Shown: positions 6,423 to 13,063 of the stretch, one piece after another
How the letters are laid out: the number at the start of each line of letters is the position of its first letter
Numbering within the stretch: the first letter of the stretch is position 1
Source: Coleofasciculus sp. S288
GTDB lineage: Bacteria > Cyanobacteriota > Cyanobacteriia > Cyanobacteriales > Coleofasciculaceae
Reading direction: 5' to 3'
Assembly (NCBI GenBank): GCA_020216575.1
Contig: JAIUYC010000003.1
Coordinates: forward strand, 1-15,152
DNA length: 15,152 bases
Notes under the pieces: model-generated
The model's input: the letters and a program-made list of their open reading frames with translations, nothing else
The model's database searches: none
Told to the model about the DNA's origin: nothing
Program-made: the position numbers and the translations under genes

Positions 6423-7184
6423 TTAAGAGGATTGAGCAGTTACATTTAGTTTGGGAAATTGCTGGATGTAAGCTTTGGCATAAACCGTTAGGCGACCCTT
6501 TTGCACCTCTAACTCTTTGAGGTAAAGTGCTATTCCCTCTAGATCAAAATGGGGCAAGTTTATCAGTTCTTTTACCTGATTGAGGGCAGCAATCGCTAGC
6601 TCCAATGAAACCCCCTCTCCCTCGGTACACTGAAATGCCTCCAGTAACAAACTCTGCCAATGAAGGCGGGGGCGAATTACAGCCGTGAAGCCAATACGCT
6701 GCGTTTTGCCCCTTTCATGCAGCAGAACAGTTCCCCTCAATCCTATCCTGCCGCCACCAGGTAGCTGAACTTCTAGCTGTTGCGGTTCCAAAGTCACGCT
6801 TTGACTGTCCACCTTCAACTCCACGCCTTGCCACTTACTGCGGATGTAGTCTGACTGCAAAGCTTGGTTAATATCTTGTTCTGTGAGTACCAGACGGACA
6901 GTAGCATCCACTGGTTGGTTTAGTTCAATTTCACCCAAGATCACGCTCAGGAGATTGACGGCAATGCTTGGTGCATGCAGTTCAACTTCCTCCAAGCGTA
7001 TGTCTTTTTGCACCACCAGCCCCTGACCCACAATTGAAACCGAGTCCGCCTGTCCCTGAACTAGCTTGAGCAGATTAGTGCGGAGATCTACATCTATATT
7101 CTCTACTTCATCTAACTGCCTTGATAAGGCCATCTCAGCCGCCTCAGAGAGTGCCTGCTCATCCAATCTTGGCTCGTCTGACAT
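6423..7184 (-). CDS. DUF2993 (LmeA-like) family protein
   Basis: The 253-residue protein matches the cyanobacterial form of DUF2993, a family related to lipid-binding proteins such as mycobacterial LmeA. Recognisable parts are the N-terminal EQALSEAAEMALSRQLDEVE, the strand V-D-L-R-T-N-L-L-K-L-V-Q-G-Q-A-D-S-V at about 32-49, and VQKDIRLEEVELHAPSIAV at about 58-76. GEIELNQPVDATVRLVLTEQ at about 89-108 comes next, before the closing half with HFDLEGIALYLKELEVQKGRL. The alternating hydrophobic strands suit a lipid-binding cradle. No signal peptide or membrane segment is visible, so it is probably cytoplasmic or membrane-associated. AAGGAGA (7196-7202 on plus) precedes the ATG by about 11 bases. 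The biological role is unknown. Confidence 0.85.
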   Translation of the reverse strand: MSDEPRLDEQALSEAAEMALSRQLDEVENIDVDLRTNLLKLVQGQADSVSIVGQGLVVQKDIRLEEVELHAPSIAVNLLSVILGEIELNQPVDATVRLVLTEQDINQALQSDYIRSKWQGVELKVDSQSVTLEPQQLEVQLPGGGRIGLRGTVLLHERGKTQRIGFTAVIRPRLHWQSLLLEAFQCTEGEGVSLELAIAALNQVKELINLPHFDLEGIALYLKELEVQKGRLTVYAKAYIQQFPKLNVTAQSS

Positions 7185-7386
7185 GACTGTCCAATCTCCT
7201 TACGTTCTGCTAGTAGCTACTCTAAGGGCTTGGCTCTAGGGCATGTATCTGCAACCCGGTATAAGCAAATTGGTAGACTGAACGACACTCACTCGAAACT
7301 CATCTGAGCGATCGCGTTCTATCATCTCTTTTGTGGTGTTACCAATCTAGCCAAAAAGGAGAGGTGAGGATTTTTTCAAATAGGGG

Positions 7387-7416
7387 GTGACACCCCTCAC
7401 CCCTAAAAGCTATAGT
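7387..7416 (+). promoter_or_regulatory. Sigma70-type promoter of small RNA copy 1
   Basis: GTGACA (7387-7392), an 18-base spacer, then TATAGT (7411-7416). Predicted start of transcription is near 7423. The spacer contains two CACCCCT motifs in tandem. Confidence 0.6.
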
Positions 7417-7422
7417 GTGAGT

Positions 7423-7476
7423 AGTAGATGCACCCTGATGATCGAGAGAGCTGCTTCGGTAGTTCTCTTTTTTTTT
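7423..7476 (+). ncRNA. Predicted small RNA, copy 1
   Basis: A transcript of about 54 nt is predicted from near 7423 to the end of a nine-T run at 7468-7476. The 5' part (GTAGATGCACCCTGATGATC) has no strong internal pairing and could be the target-binding segment. The 3' part is a textbook intrinsic terminator: a 10-bp stem (7445-7454 with 7459-7468, including two G-U pairs) capped by TTCG. It lies on the plus strand between two minus-strand genes, 239 bases from the DUF2993 start and 55 bases from the end of the PEP-CTERM gene, antisense to neither. I cannot assign it to a known cyanobacterial sRNA family. A longer transcript starting upstream is also possible. Confidence 0.65.
7445..7476 (+). 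terminator. UUCG-capped intrinsic terminator of small RNA copy 1
   Basis: The 10-bp stem 7445-7454/7459-7468 has loop TTCG at 7455-7458 and a nine-T run at 7468-7476. It acts only for plus-strand transcription, since the minus strand would carry an A-run. Confidence 0.85.
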
Positions 7477-7530
7477 AGAGTGGCAAAGGATCTCGATTGT
7501 CAGTTCAAGCTCCTCTAAAGATATAGATAC

Positions 7531-8703
7531 CTATTGACGTAACAACCGCGATGTAGCTCCAGTAGTAGCGATCGCCAGTAATCCAAAGATGGTAGTAGGT
7601 TCGGGGACAGATGTGGAGCCTTGAGGATTGTATCGAACCACTTCTCCCTGCCCGGCCACAAATCCCTTGTTGGCAATATAGAAATCACCATCTGGCCCTA
7701 GCGTAAAAGCCGTGGGATTAGTTAACCCATCTGCTAAGAGGGTTGTACGAGTACCATTTGGAGCATAGCGGATTAATGCTCCCCCTCCAGACAAGGAAGG
7801 TCCTCCATTGGTGGAATATTCCAATACATACAAATTACCGTCATCATCAAAATTTAAATCAGCAATGGTGGTAAAGCCTTCAGCATAGACCTCTGGCGTG
7901 CCATCGTCACCGATACGATAAATCCGTGCGCCGCCTTCGGGGAATGGAAATCCAGTCAATTGACCGACATACAACGCTCCATCTGGACCCAACGCAACTG
8001 ATGTTGGCACGGATTGCATGGGAATTTCAGAACCCATGAAGGGAACCAGACGCTCTTCAAACACTGACTCCAAAGAAATCCCTCCATCACTCAGATTGAC
8101 CTTTAGCAAGTCATTACCACCCGCATCGGCAACATAGGCAGCGTTGCCTTGAATCAGGAAGGCGTAGGGATTAGAGTCAACTTCACCGCCATCTGGATTA
8201 TTGGTAGCCTCAAATCCAGCTACGTCAGCGATCGCTGTCCATGAAGAACCACCCTCTAGAGCATCAATCTTTAGCAGTTTTCCAAAATCAGGAACTCCTA
8301 GGACACTCCTATTAGCAGGGTTACTGCCGAGTCCCACTAATACATAAGGTTGTCCGGTGGAATCAAATGCGATATCGCTTGGGCCATTCACATCAGTTCC
8401 ATTGATGGCTAATGATGGCAAACCTGTCACTACCCGTTCAACAGTGCCAGTTTGAATTCGAGTCAGCGCTCCTGTGGGGCCATAGCAAGCCTCTTCGCCG
8501 GGAATGAATGAGGGGATACACGGACCAGCCCCACCTCGACCTGCTTCTGTGACATAGAGTGCGCCATCCGCTCCAAAAGTTAAACCTCTGGGGCTATCAA
8601 GATTACTCGCTACAACTTCAAGTGTTACTGCTTGAATAGCATTTCCAATGCCTAGTGTGATAACAGAGGCTCCTACAACGGCTAACGCCATATTTTTCAA
8701 CAT
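7531..8703 (-). CDS. ScyD/ScyE-like beta-propeller protein with PEP-CTERM anchor
   Basis: The 390-residue exported protein has a signal peptide at 1-25 (MLKNMALAVVGASVITLGIG, then NAIQA before VTLE). It is followed by NHL/SMP-30-like propeller blades of the type SPRGLTFGADGALYVTEAG, PTSVALGPDGALYVGQLTG and PTAFTLGPDGDFYIANKG. This is the layout of the ScyD/ScyE family, named after genes of the scytonemin sunscreen cluster but widespread outside it. The C-terminus carries the PEP-CTERM sorting signal: VPEPTT, a hydrophobic stretch, then R-L-L-R-Q, predicting processing and surface or exopolysaccharide association. Start: ATG at 8703-8701 has AAGGAGG about seven bases upstream; an in-frame ATG at 8781 would bury the signal peptide. 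No other scytonemin genes are nearby, so a role in that pathway is not supported. Confidence 0.88.
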   Translation of the reverse strand: MLKNMALAVVGASVITLGIGNAIQAVTLEVVASNLDSPRGLTFGADGALYVTEAGRGGAGPCIPSFIPGEEACYGPTGALTRIQTGTVERVVTGLPSLAINGTDVNGPSDIAFDSTGQPYVLVGLGSNPANRSVLGVPDFGKLLKIDALEGGSSWTAIADVAGFEATNNPDGGEVDSNPYAFLIQGNAAYVADAGGNDLLKVNLSDGGISLESVFEERLVPFMGSEIPMQSVPTSVALGPDGALYVGQLTGFPFPEGGARIYRIGDDGTPEVYAEGFTTIADLNFDDDGNLYVLEYSTNGGPSLSGGGALIRYAPNGTRTTLLADGLTNPTAFTLGPDGDFYIANKGFVAGQGEVVRYNPQGSTSVPEPTTIFGLLAIATTGATSRLLRQ

Positions 8704-9041
8704 AGACACCCTCCTTGTGTGATATTGCTTTGTTTGAGGATCCTCTCGCGCAAGCTTCATCCTGATTTGCGATCGCATCATTGAGCCGAGTATAAGGGAT
8801 GGAGCGAGTACTCTACCGGAATCTACAATAGAATACCTGAGAATACCTCACAGTTGGAGAGTTCTCAATTCTTAAACCTTGAAAGCCACCTAGTACCGCT
8901 TCGCCGAATTCACGCATTCACGCATTCAAAAGCTTGCATTGCAAGCATTTCGTTGATGCCTGAAGGGTAGCTTTATTTCCGCCACGCTGTACTAGTTTTT
9001 TTCGCTTCCCAAGCTAAGGCAAAAAAATTTTCAAATAGGGG

Positions 9042-9071
9042 GTGACACCCCTCACCCCTAAAAGCTATAGT
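9042..9071 (+). promoter_or_regulatory. Sigma70-type promoter of small RNA copy 2
   Basis: GTGACA (9042-9047), an 18-base spacer, TATAGT (9066-9071). Identical to the promoter of copy 1. Predicted start is near 9078. Confidence 0.6.
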
Positions 9072-9077
9072 GTGAGT

Positions 9078-9131
9078 AGTAGATGCACCCTGATGATCGG
9101 GAGAGCCGCTTCGGTGGTTCTCTTTTTTTTT
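9078..9131 (+). ncRNA. Predicted small RNA, copy 2
   Basis: Same layout as copy 1. The terminator stem 9100-9109/9114-9123 is stronger, because the T7452-A7461 pair of copy 1 is C9107-G9116 here, and position 9100 is G facing T9123 instead of A. Loop TTCG at 9110-9113, nine Ts at 9123-9131. It lies on the plus strand, 374 bases from the start of the PEP-CTERM gene, which runs the other way, and 143 bases from the 3' end of the GH13 gene. Confidence 0.65.
9100..9131 (+). terminator. UUCG-capped intrinsic terminator of small RNA copy 2
   Basis: The 10-bp stem with TTCG loop and nine-T run corresponds to 7445-7476, with one compensatory and one G-U-preserving change. Confidence 0.85.
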
Positions 9132-9274
9132 CGCTTCCAAGCGCCTTCCGAGTTAGTGTACCATCCCCTCTTCTTCATGTAAGGGATAGGCTTTTGTGGG
9201 GTGCGGTCAAAACCAGTTGGTGATGTGCACGCAATTTCTCCGCGTCCCCCTGTCCCCGTGTCTCCGTGTCAACT

Positions 9275-10927
9275 TCACCACCAGACGAACACCTTGGCTT
9301 CGTACCCTCCTATATCAATCTTCATGTCCACCTTCTCAGGCTGAATATCATAGTTACACGTCCACTCATGCCATGTCGCAACGGATGGGAAGTCGGGAAC
9401 GTAATAATCCGTTAGGAAGTTGTCTGAGAAATTGAGAACCACGACTACGCGGGAACCTTCTCCATTCCAACGCACGTAAGCCAGCACTTTTGCTTCTGGG
9501 TCTTCGTGGAAGAAGTTAATATTCTCCGTGTACAGGGCGTGATTGTGTTTCCGGAGATGAATCAAGCCTTTGTAATATTCAAATAAACCCCGATTATTCT
9601 CATGCTGGAGCAGCGTCCACTCGACTTTTGCTGGATCGATAGTTTTATACTTGTACTCCCCAAACTCTTCTCCCATCCAAATCATCGGGACACCCACGGC
9701 AGTCATCAGAATGGCAGCTCCAAGTTTGAGCCGTTTAAAGGCTTCTTCATCAAAGATACTGCGATCGGCAAGTTCCGCCATCAAGTGGTTATGGTCGTGG
9801 TTGGTTAGATAATTGACAACATTTGTTGCACCCATGAAACCTTGACGCTTGCCGTCAATAGCATCTTTAAGGCGTTCTAAATCGAACGTATCACCGCAGA
9901 TGTGTTCTTTGATGCAATGATAGAAACTCTCGTGCCAGCAGCCATCCATCGGTCCATCAACATTGGTAATGGTGGGTGTTTCTGGAATGTGTTCGGCAAT
10001 GTTGTAAAACGGCTTCATGCTAGCCGTTTTGTGAGCTTCTTGAACAATCCAGTGCATGAAGTCATAGTTAGCAATTTGCCGCGCTGCATCGTAGCGAATG
10101 CCGTCAATATGATATTCCTGAATCCAGAAACGGACTGTATCACCAATGAACTGCCACGCAGGTTTAATATCGAGGTTTTCGTCGTAGTGTTCGTAGTTAA
10201 ACTCTGGTCCCCAGTTATTATCAGGGTCGCGGGGGGAGTGGTGATACCAGTAATCGTGGTCAATTTGTGTTAAAGGACAGGATGCTTCTGAGTGGTTAAA
10301 AATCCCATCCATGATGACCCGAATGCCGCGAGCATGGCACTCATCAATCAAATGCTTTAATTCGTCCGTTGTGCCATAGCTGGTTTCGGTCGCAAAAAAA
10401 TAGCGGGGGTTATATCCCCAGCTATAATCACCTGGATATTCTTTTACTGGCATCAGTTCAATGGCGTTGATGCCGAGTTCGCACAGATAGTCTAATTTTT
10501 CAATGACATGCTTGTATCTGCCGCGTGGGTAGGGGTCATCCTCACCCCCCGAGAAGTCGGCAACATGCATTTCGTAGATGACTAATTCCTGATCTGGAGG
10601 CAGTGGTTTGTCGTCGTGCTGCCAAACATAGGTATCGACAATTCGTTCACCATCTTTAATTCGTACCGTACCCACTCCTTGGCTTTCGTCAACATTGGTT
10701 GCATAGGGGTCGATGATATCTACCCATTGATCGGGTTCTAAAAACCAGCTTTTAGATTGGATGCGAAACTTATATTGATGAACTCCATCTTCAAGCTCAA
10801 CCTTTGTGCAGAAATAACCATCCTTCCCTTTTTCCATTGGGATGTCTTTCCAATCTGAGAAAGACCCAATCAATGCAGCTCCGTTGTTGTAAGGAGCAAA
10901 TAACTTAAATTCAATTGAACTTGCCAT
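9275..10927 (-). CDS. GH13 alpha-amylase family glycosyl hydrolase with N-terminal CBM48-like domain
   Basis: The 550-residue cytoplasmic enzyme should act on alpha-glucans such as glycogen. Residues 1-100 form a CBM48/early-set beta-sandwich (FKLFAPYNNGAALIGSFSDW, later VHQYKFRI). The GH13 barrel follows with all signature regions: D207-G-I-F-N-H212 (region I), G276-I-R-Y-D280 with D280 as nucleophile (II), I310-A-E312 with E312 as acid/base (III), and N376-H-D378 (IV). A small C-terminal beta domain ends in KVFVWW. The catalytic set is complete, so activity is expected. Branching, debranching or hydrolysis cannot be told apart here, and it is shorter than typical GlgB or GlgX. GGGGG lies three bases before the ATG at 10927. 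It diverges from thrC across a 372-base gap. Confidence 0.9.
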   Translation of the reverse strand: MASSIEFKLFAPYNNGAALIGSFSDWKDIPMEKGKDGYFCTKVELEDGVHQYKFRIQSKSWFLEPDQWVDIIDPYATNVDESQGVGTVRIKDGERIVDTYVWQHDDKPLPPDQELVIYEMHVADFSGGEDDPYPRGRYKHVIEKLDYLCELGINAIELMPVKEYPGDYSWGYNPRYFFATETSYGTTDELKHLIDECHARGIRVIMDGIFNHSEASCPLTQIDHDYWYHHSPRDPDNNWGPEFNYEHYDENLDIKPAWQFIGDTVRFWIQEYHIDGIRYDAARQIANYDFMHWIVQEAHKTASMKPFYNIAEHIPETPTITNVDGPMDGCWHESFYHCIKEHICGDTFDLERLKDAIDGKRQGFMGATNVVNYLTNHDHNHLMAELADRSIFDEEAFKRLKLGAAILMTAVGVPMIWMGEEFGEYKYKTIDPAKVEWTLLQHENNRGLFEYYKGLIHLRKHNHALYTENINFFHEDPEAKVLAYVRWNGEGSRVVVVLNFSDNFLTDYYVPDFPSVATWHEWTCNYDIQPEKVDMKIDIGGYEAKVFVWW

Positions 10928-10937
10928 AAACCCCCAG

Positions 10938-10965
10938 CTTGAACAAGAAAGTAAAGACGTTCAAG
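10938..10965 (-). promoter_or_regulatory. 7-bp inverted repeat in the GH13 leader
   Basis: CTTGAAC (10938-10944) pairs with GTTCAAG (10959-10965) around 14 bases. It lies between a possible -10 box and the ribosome-binding site of the GH13 gene, so it may be an operator or leader hairpin. Confidence 0.35.
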
Positions 10966-10969
10966 TATA
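10964..10969 (-). promoter_or_regulatory. Possible -10 box of the GH13 gene
   Basis: TATACT on the minus strand lies about 37 bases upstream of the ATG at 10927. No consensus -35 is seen at normal spacing. Confidence 0.3.
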
Positions 10970-11199
10970 TGGGGGTATTTTCCAGTTTTCAGCTCAATTC
11001 GGGTATCGTTCCGAAGAGATAAAGTGGCTTTCTGTGGGATTATCCGGAAGGAATAGAGCTGAGTGCAGCTTTAGTTCCTTAGACTTGCCTAAAGTTCATT
11101 TTACTAGCTCTAACGCTGATTTTCGGGCAAATTTAGTTGTAAGGGAAACTCCGGGTTGAGACAAGCGATCGCGTCACTCCGTCAGTGTTGCTGGCAACT

Positions 11200-11226
11200 T
11201 ATACCCGACAAAAAAAGTCGGGTATA
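11200..11226 (+). terminator. Perfect 10-bp hairpin upstream of the thrC promoter
   Basis: TATACCCGAC (11200-11209), loop A7, GTCGGGTATA (11217-11226), then TTT. It could stop plus-strand read-through before thrC. Because it directly abuts the predicted thrC -35 box, it could equally be a protein-binding palindrome. Between 10970 and 11199 only a HIP1 site (11165-11172) stands out. Confidence 0.45.
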
Positions 11227-11227
11227 T

Positions 11228-11257
11228 TTGACGAGCTTTTTCAACTTGTGTTACTAT
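11228..11257 (+). promoter_or_regulatory. Predicted sigma70-type promoter of thrC
   Basis: TTGACG (11228-11233), an 18-base spacer, TACTAT (11252-11257). The predicted start near 11264 gives a leader of about 36 bases. Confidence 0.55.
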
Positions 11258-11299
11258 CCAGCGATTGTTAACGGACATTGAAGAATAGAGGACTGCATC

Positions 11300-12604
11300 A
11301 TGACCCAGGCGACTTTACCTCAAACATCAGGCACATCTGCGACCTTCAAAAGCCTTACGTGTAAAGAATGCGGTGCCGAGTACGAACCTCAGGCAATACA
11401 CGTTTGTGAACTGTGTTTCGGTCCATTGGAAGTTAGCTATGACTACGATGCTCTCCGACGCCATGTAACCCGCGAAAGCATCCAAGCTGGACCGAATTCA
11501 ATTTGGCGCTATCGTTCTTTCTTACCCGTTGCCACCGATAACTTCATTGACGTTGGCACGGGCATGACGCCTTTGGTGAAATCGAATCGGTTAGCACGAC
11601 GCCTCGGTCTGAAAAACCTCTACATCAAGAATGATGCCGTTAACATGCCGACCCTCAGCTTTAAAGACCGAGTGGTGTCTGTTGCCTTGTCTAGAGCACG
11701 CGAGTTGGGATTCTCTACCGTGTCCTGTGCCAGCACTGGCAACTTAGCGAATTCTACCGCTGCGATCGCTGCTCATGCAGGCCTCGACTGCTGCGTCTTC
11801 ATCCCTGCTGACCTAGAAGCTGGTAAAATCCTGGGTACTCTAATCTACAACCCTACCCTCATGGCAGTACAGGGCAACTACGACCAAGTTAACCGCCTGT
11901 GCTGTGAGGTTGCCAACACACATGGTTGGGGATTTGTCAACATCAATTTGCGCCCCTACTACTCTGAAGGCTCAAAAACTCTAGGCTTTGAAGTGGCCGA
12001 ACAACTGGGCTGGCAGTTACCCGACCACATTGTTGCTCCTCTAGCCTCTGGCTCCCTGTACACCAAAATCTACAAGGGCTTCCAAGAATTTATTCAAGTC
12101 GGTTTGGTGGCTGATAAATCCATTCGCTTCAGCGGTGCTCAAGCCGAAGGGTGTTCCCCCATTGCACAAGCGTTCCGAGAAGAACGGGACTTTGTCACCC
12201 CTGTCAAACCCAATACCATTGCTAAATCGATCGCTATTGGTAACCCAGCGGACGGCATTTACGCTTTGGAGATTGCACAGAAAACTAACGGCAACATTGA
12301 ATCCGTCACCGATGCGGAAATTGTAGAGGGCATGAAGTTACTGGCAGAAACCGAAGGCATCTTCACCGAAACCGCTGGCGGCACAACAATCGCTGTATTG
12401 AAGAAACTGGTGGAAGCTGGGAAAATTGACCCCGATGAAACCACTGTTGCCTTCATCACCGGCAATGGACTGAAGACTCAAGAAGCCGTCCAAGGCTACA
12501 TCGGCGAACCCCTAACCATTGAGCCGAAGCTAGAAAGTTTCGAGCGTGCGTTAGAGCGCTCTCGCACCCTTGATCGCCTCGAATGGCAACAAGTACTTGT
12601 TTGA
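11300..12604 (+). CDS. thrC: Threonine synthase
   Basis: The 434-residue PLP enzyme converts O-phosphohomoserine to threonine plus phosphate, the last step of threonine synthesis. At the N-terminus C21-x2-C24 and C36-x2-C39 form a zinc-ribbon-like motif seen in plant, archaeal and cyanobacterial-type threonine synthases. The fold-type II PLP site follows: K122 in LSFKDR is the Schiff-base lysine, and A144-S-T-G-N-L-A-N is the phosphate-binding loop. GMTPLVKSNRL at about 88-98 and ITGNGLKTQEA near the C-terminus also fit the family. Length is normal. AGAGGA lies about eight bases upstream of the ATG. A sulfur-carrier gene follows after 81 bases and may be cotranscribed. An adjacent hairpin starts at the stop codon. 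Confidence 0.95.
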   Translation: MTQATLPQTSGTSATFKSLTCKECGAEYEPQAIHVCELCFGPLEVSYDYDALRRHVTRESIQAGPNSIWRYRSFLPVATDNFIDVGTGMTPLVKSNRLARRLGLKNLYIKNDAVNMPTLSFKDRVVSVALSRARELGFSTVSCASTGNLANSTAAIAAHAGLDCCVFIPADLEAGKILGTLIYNPTLMAVQGNYDQVNRLCCEVANTHGWGFVNINLRPYYSEGSKTLGFEVAEQLGWQLPDHIVAPLASGSLYTKIYKGFQEFIQVGLVADKSIRFSGAQAEGCSPIAQAFREERDFVTPVKPNTIAKSIAIGNPADGIYALEIAQKTNGNIESVTDAEIVEGMKLLAETEGIFTETAGGTTIAVLKKLVEAGKIDPDETTVAFITGNGLKTQEAVQGYIGEPLTIEPKLESFERALERSRTLDRLEWQQVLV

Positions 12605-12651
12605 GCTATGAGCGATGAGTTATGAGGTAAAATTTTCTCTTCTCATAGCTC
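12603..12651 (+). other. 10-bp hairpin between thrC and the sulfur-carrier gene, with heptamer repeats
   Basis: GAGCTATGAG (12603-12612), overlapping the thrC stop codon, is perfectly complementary to 12642-12651. The left side also has three ATGAG units at 7-base spacing (12608-12626). There is no T-run directly after the stem, so it may be an intercistronic processing or stability element rather than a terminator. Confidence 0.5.
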
Positions 12652-12664
12652 TAACAACCCATCC

Positions 12665-12685
12665 CTAACATCTAACACCTAACTT
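12665..12685 (+). repeat. Three CTAAC heptamers abutting a start codon
   Basis: CTAACAT, CTAACAC and CTAACTT (12665-12685) run directly into the ATG at 12686, filling the place where a Shine-Dalgarno would be expected. Confidence 0.6.
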
Positions 12686-12961
12686 ATGGCTGTCAAAGTC
12701 CTCATTCCCACCGCGCTACAAAAATTCACTAATGACCAAGCGACACTTGAATGCAACGCTAACAACGTTGCTGAACTGCTCGACTCTCTTGAACAAAACT
12801 GTCCTGGGATAAAAGAACGCCTTTGTGACGAACAGGGCAAACCACGTCGCTTTTTGAACTTCTACGTCAACAGTGAAGACATTCGGTTTCTAGAGGGAAC
12901 CGATACCCAACTCAAGGATGGAGATGAAGTGAGCATTGTACCCGCCGTTGCCGGAGGGTAA
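12686..12961 (+). CDS. ThiS/MoaD-type ubiquitin-like sulfur carrier protein
   Basis: The 91-residue beta-grasp protein ends in V-A-G-G. The C-terminal Gly-Gly is the part that is adenylated and thiocarboxylated in ThiS, MoaD and CysO. Other family marks are the hydrophobic first strand ([12 protein letters not shown]), [20 protein letters not shown] at about 26-45, [16 protein letters not shown] at about 56-71, and [16 protein letters not shown]. The length and the RxFLNxYVNxEDIR pattern resemble the CysO-like branch more than molybdopterin MoaD. It lies 81 bases behind thrC in the same direction, suggesting a link to amino-acid (sulfur or homoserine-derived) metabolism. No Shine-Dalgarno is visible before the ATG, so translation may depend on coupling or be leaderless-like. 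No activating enzyme gene is in the window. Confidence 0.88.
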   Translation: MAVKVLIPTALQKFTNDQATLECNANNVAELLDSLEQNCPGIKERLCDEQGKPRRFLNFYVNSEDIRFLEGTDTQLKDGDEVSIVPAVAGG

Positions 12962-13009
12962 TGCAGCAAGAACGCTCCCTGCTGGCTCAGCCAACTCAAT
13001 TCGGTAAAA

Positions 13010-13063
13010 CTAAAAGCGATCGGTAGAGTTTCTATGAAAGGAAATTCTACCGATTGCTTTTAG
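13010..13063 (+). terminator. 23-bp long hairpin downstream of the sulfur-carrier gene
   Basis: Bases 13010-13032 pair with 13041-13063 over 23 positions with two G-U pairs and no mismatch, around the 8-base loop TATGAAAG. It lies about 50 bases beyond the stop at 12961. There is no T-run afterwards, though the right arm contains TTTT. Likely roles are transcript end or RNA stability; a tiny non-autonomous repeat element is an alternative. Confidence 0.55.

Larger units (their letters stand above)
7373..7476 (+). repeat. 104-nt dispersed repeat, copy 1 (small RNA gene unit)
   Basis: Identical to 9028-9131 at 101 of 104 positions. The three differences (7445 A/G, 7452 T/C, 7461 A/G) all fall in the terminator stem and keep pairing. 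The similarity starts about 14 bases before the predicted -35 box and ends with the T-run, so the duplicated block equals promoter plus transcript plus terminator. No coding frame of note lies inside. Confidence 0.95.
9028..9131 (+). repeat. 104-nt dispersed repeat, copy 2 (small RNA gene unit)
   Basis: The second copy of the unit at 7373-7476, in the same orientation 1655 bases further on. The first 72 bases, covering promoter and 5' transcript, are identical between copies. Confidence 0.95.
8704..9274. other. Gene-free stretch carrying small RNA copy 2 and short repeats
   Basis: This holds a HIP1 site (8769-8776), a GAATACCT pair near 8831-8848, tandem ATTCACGC near 8909-8924, a 7-bp hairpin GCTTGCA/TGCAAGC (8932-8946), and a direct repeat of 18 to 19 nt around the second small RNA unit (8996-9014 and 9125-9142). 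At 9241-9270 there is a pyrimidine-rich tract with CCGTGTC-type heptamers, five bases from the GH13 stop codon. A short plus-strand frame at 9196-9435 overlaps the GH13 gene and is not credible. Confidence 0.6.

Noticed and set aside
8704..8781. Longer N-terminus for the PEP-CTERM protein
   Set aside because: It would place 26 charged residues before a clear signal peptide. AAGGAGG precedes the inner ATG at 8703.
9902..10273. 123-residue plus-strand frame opposite the GH13 gene
   Set aside because: It lies wholly inside a gene with a complete catalytic set. The valine-rich product is typical of an antisense shadow.
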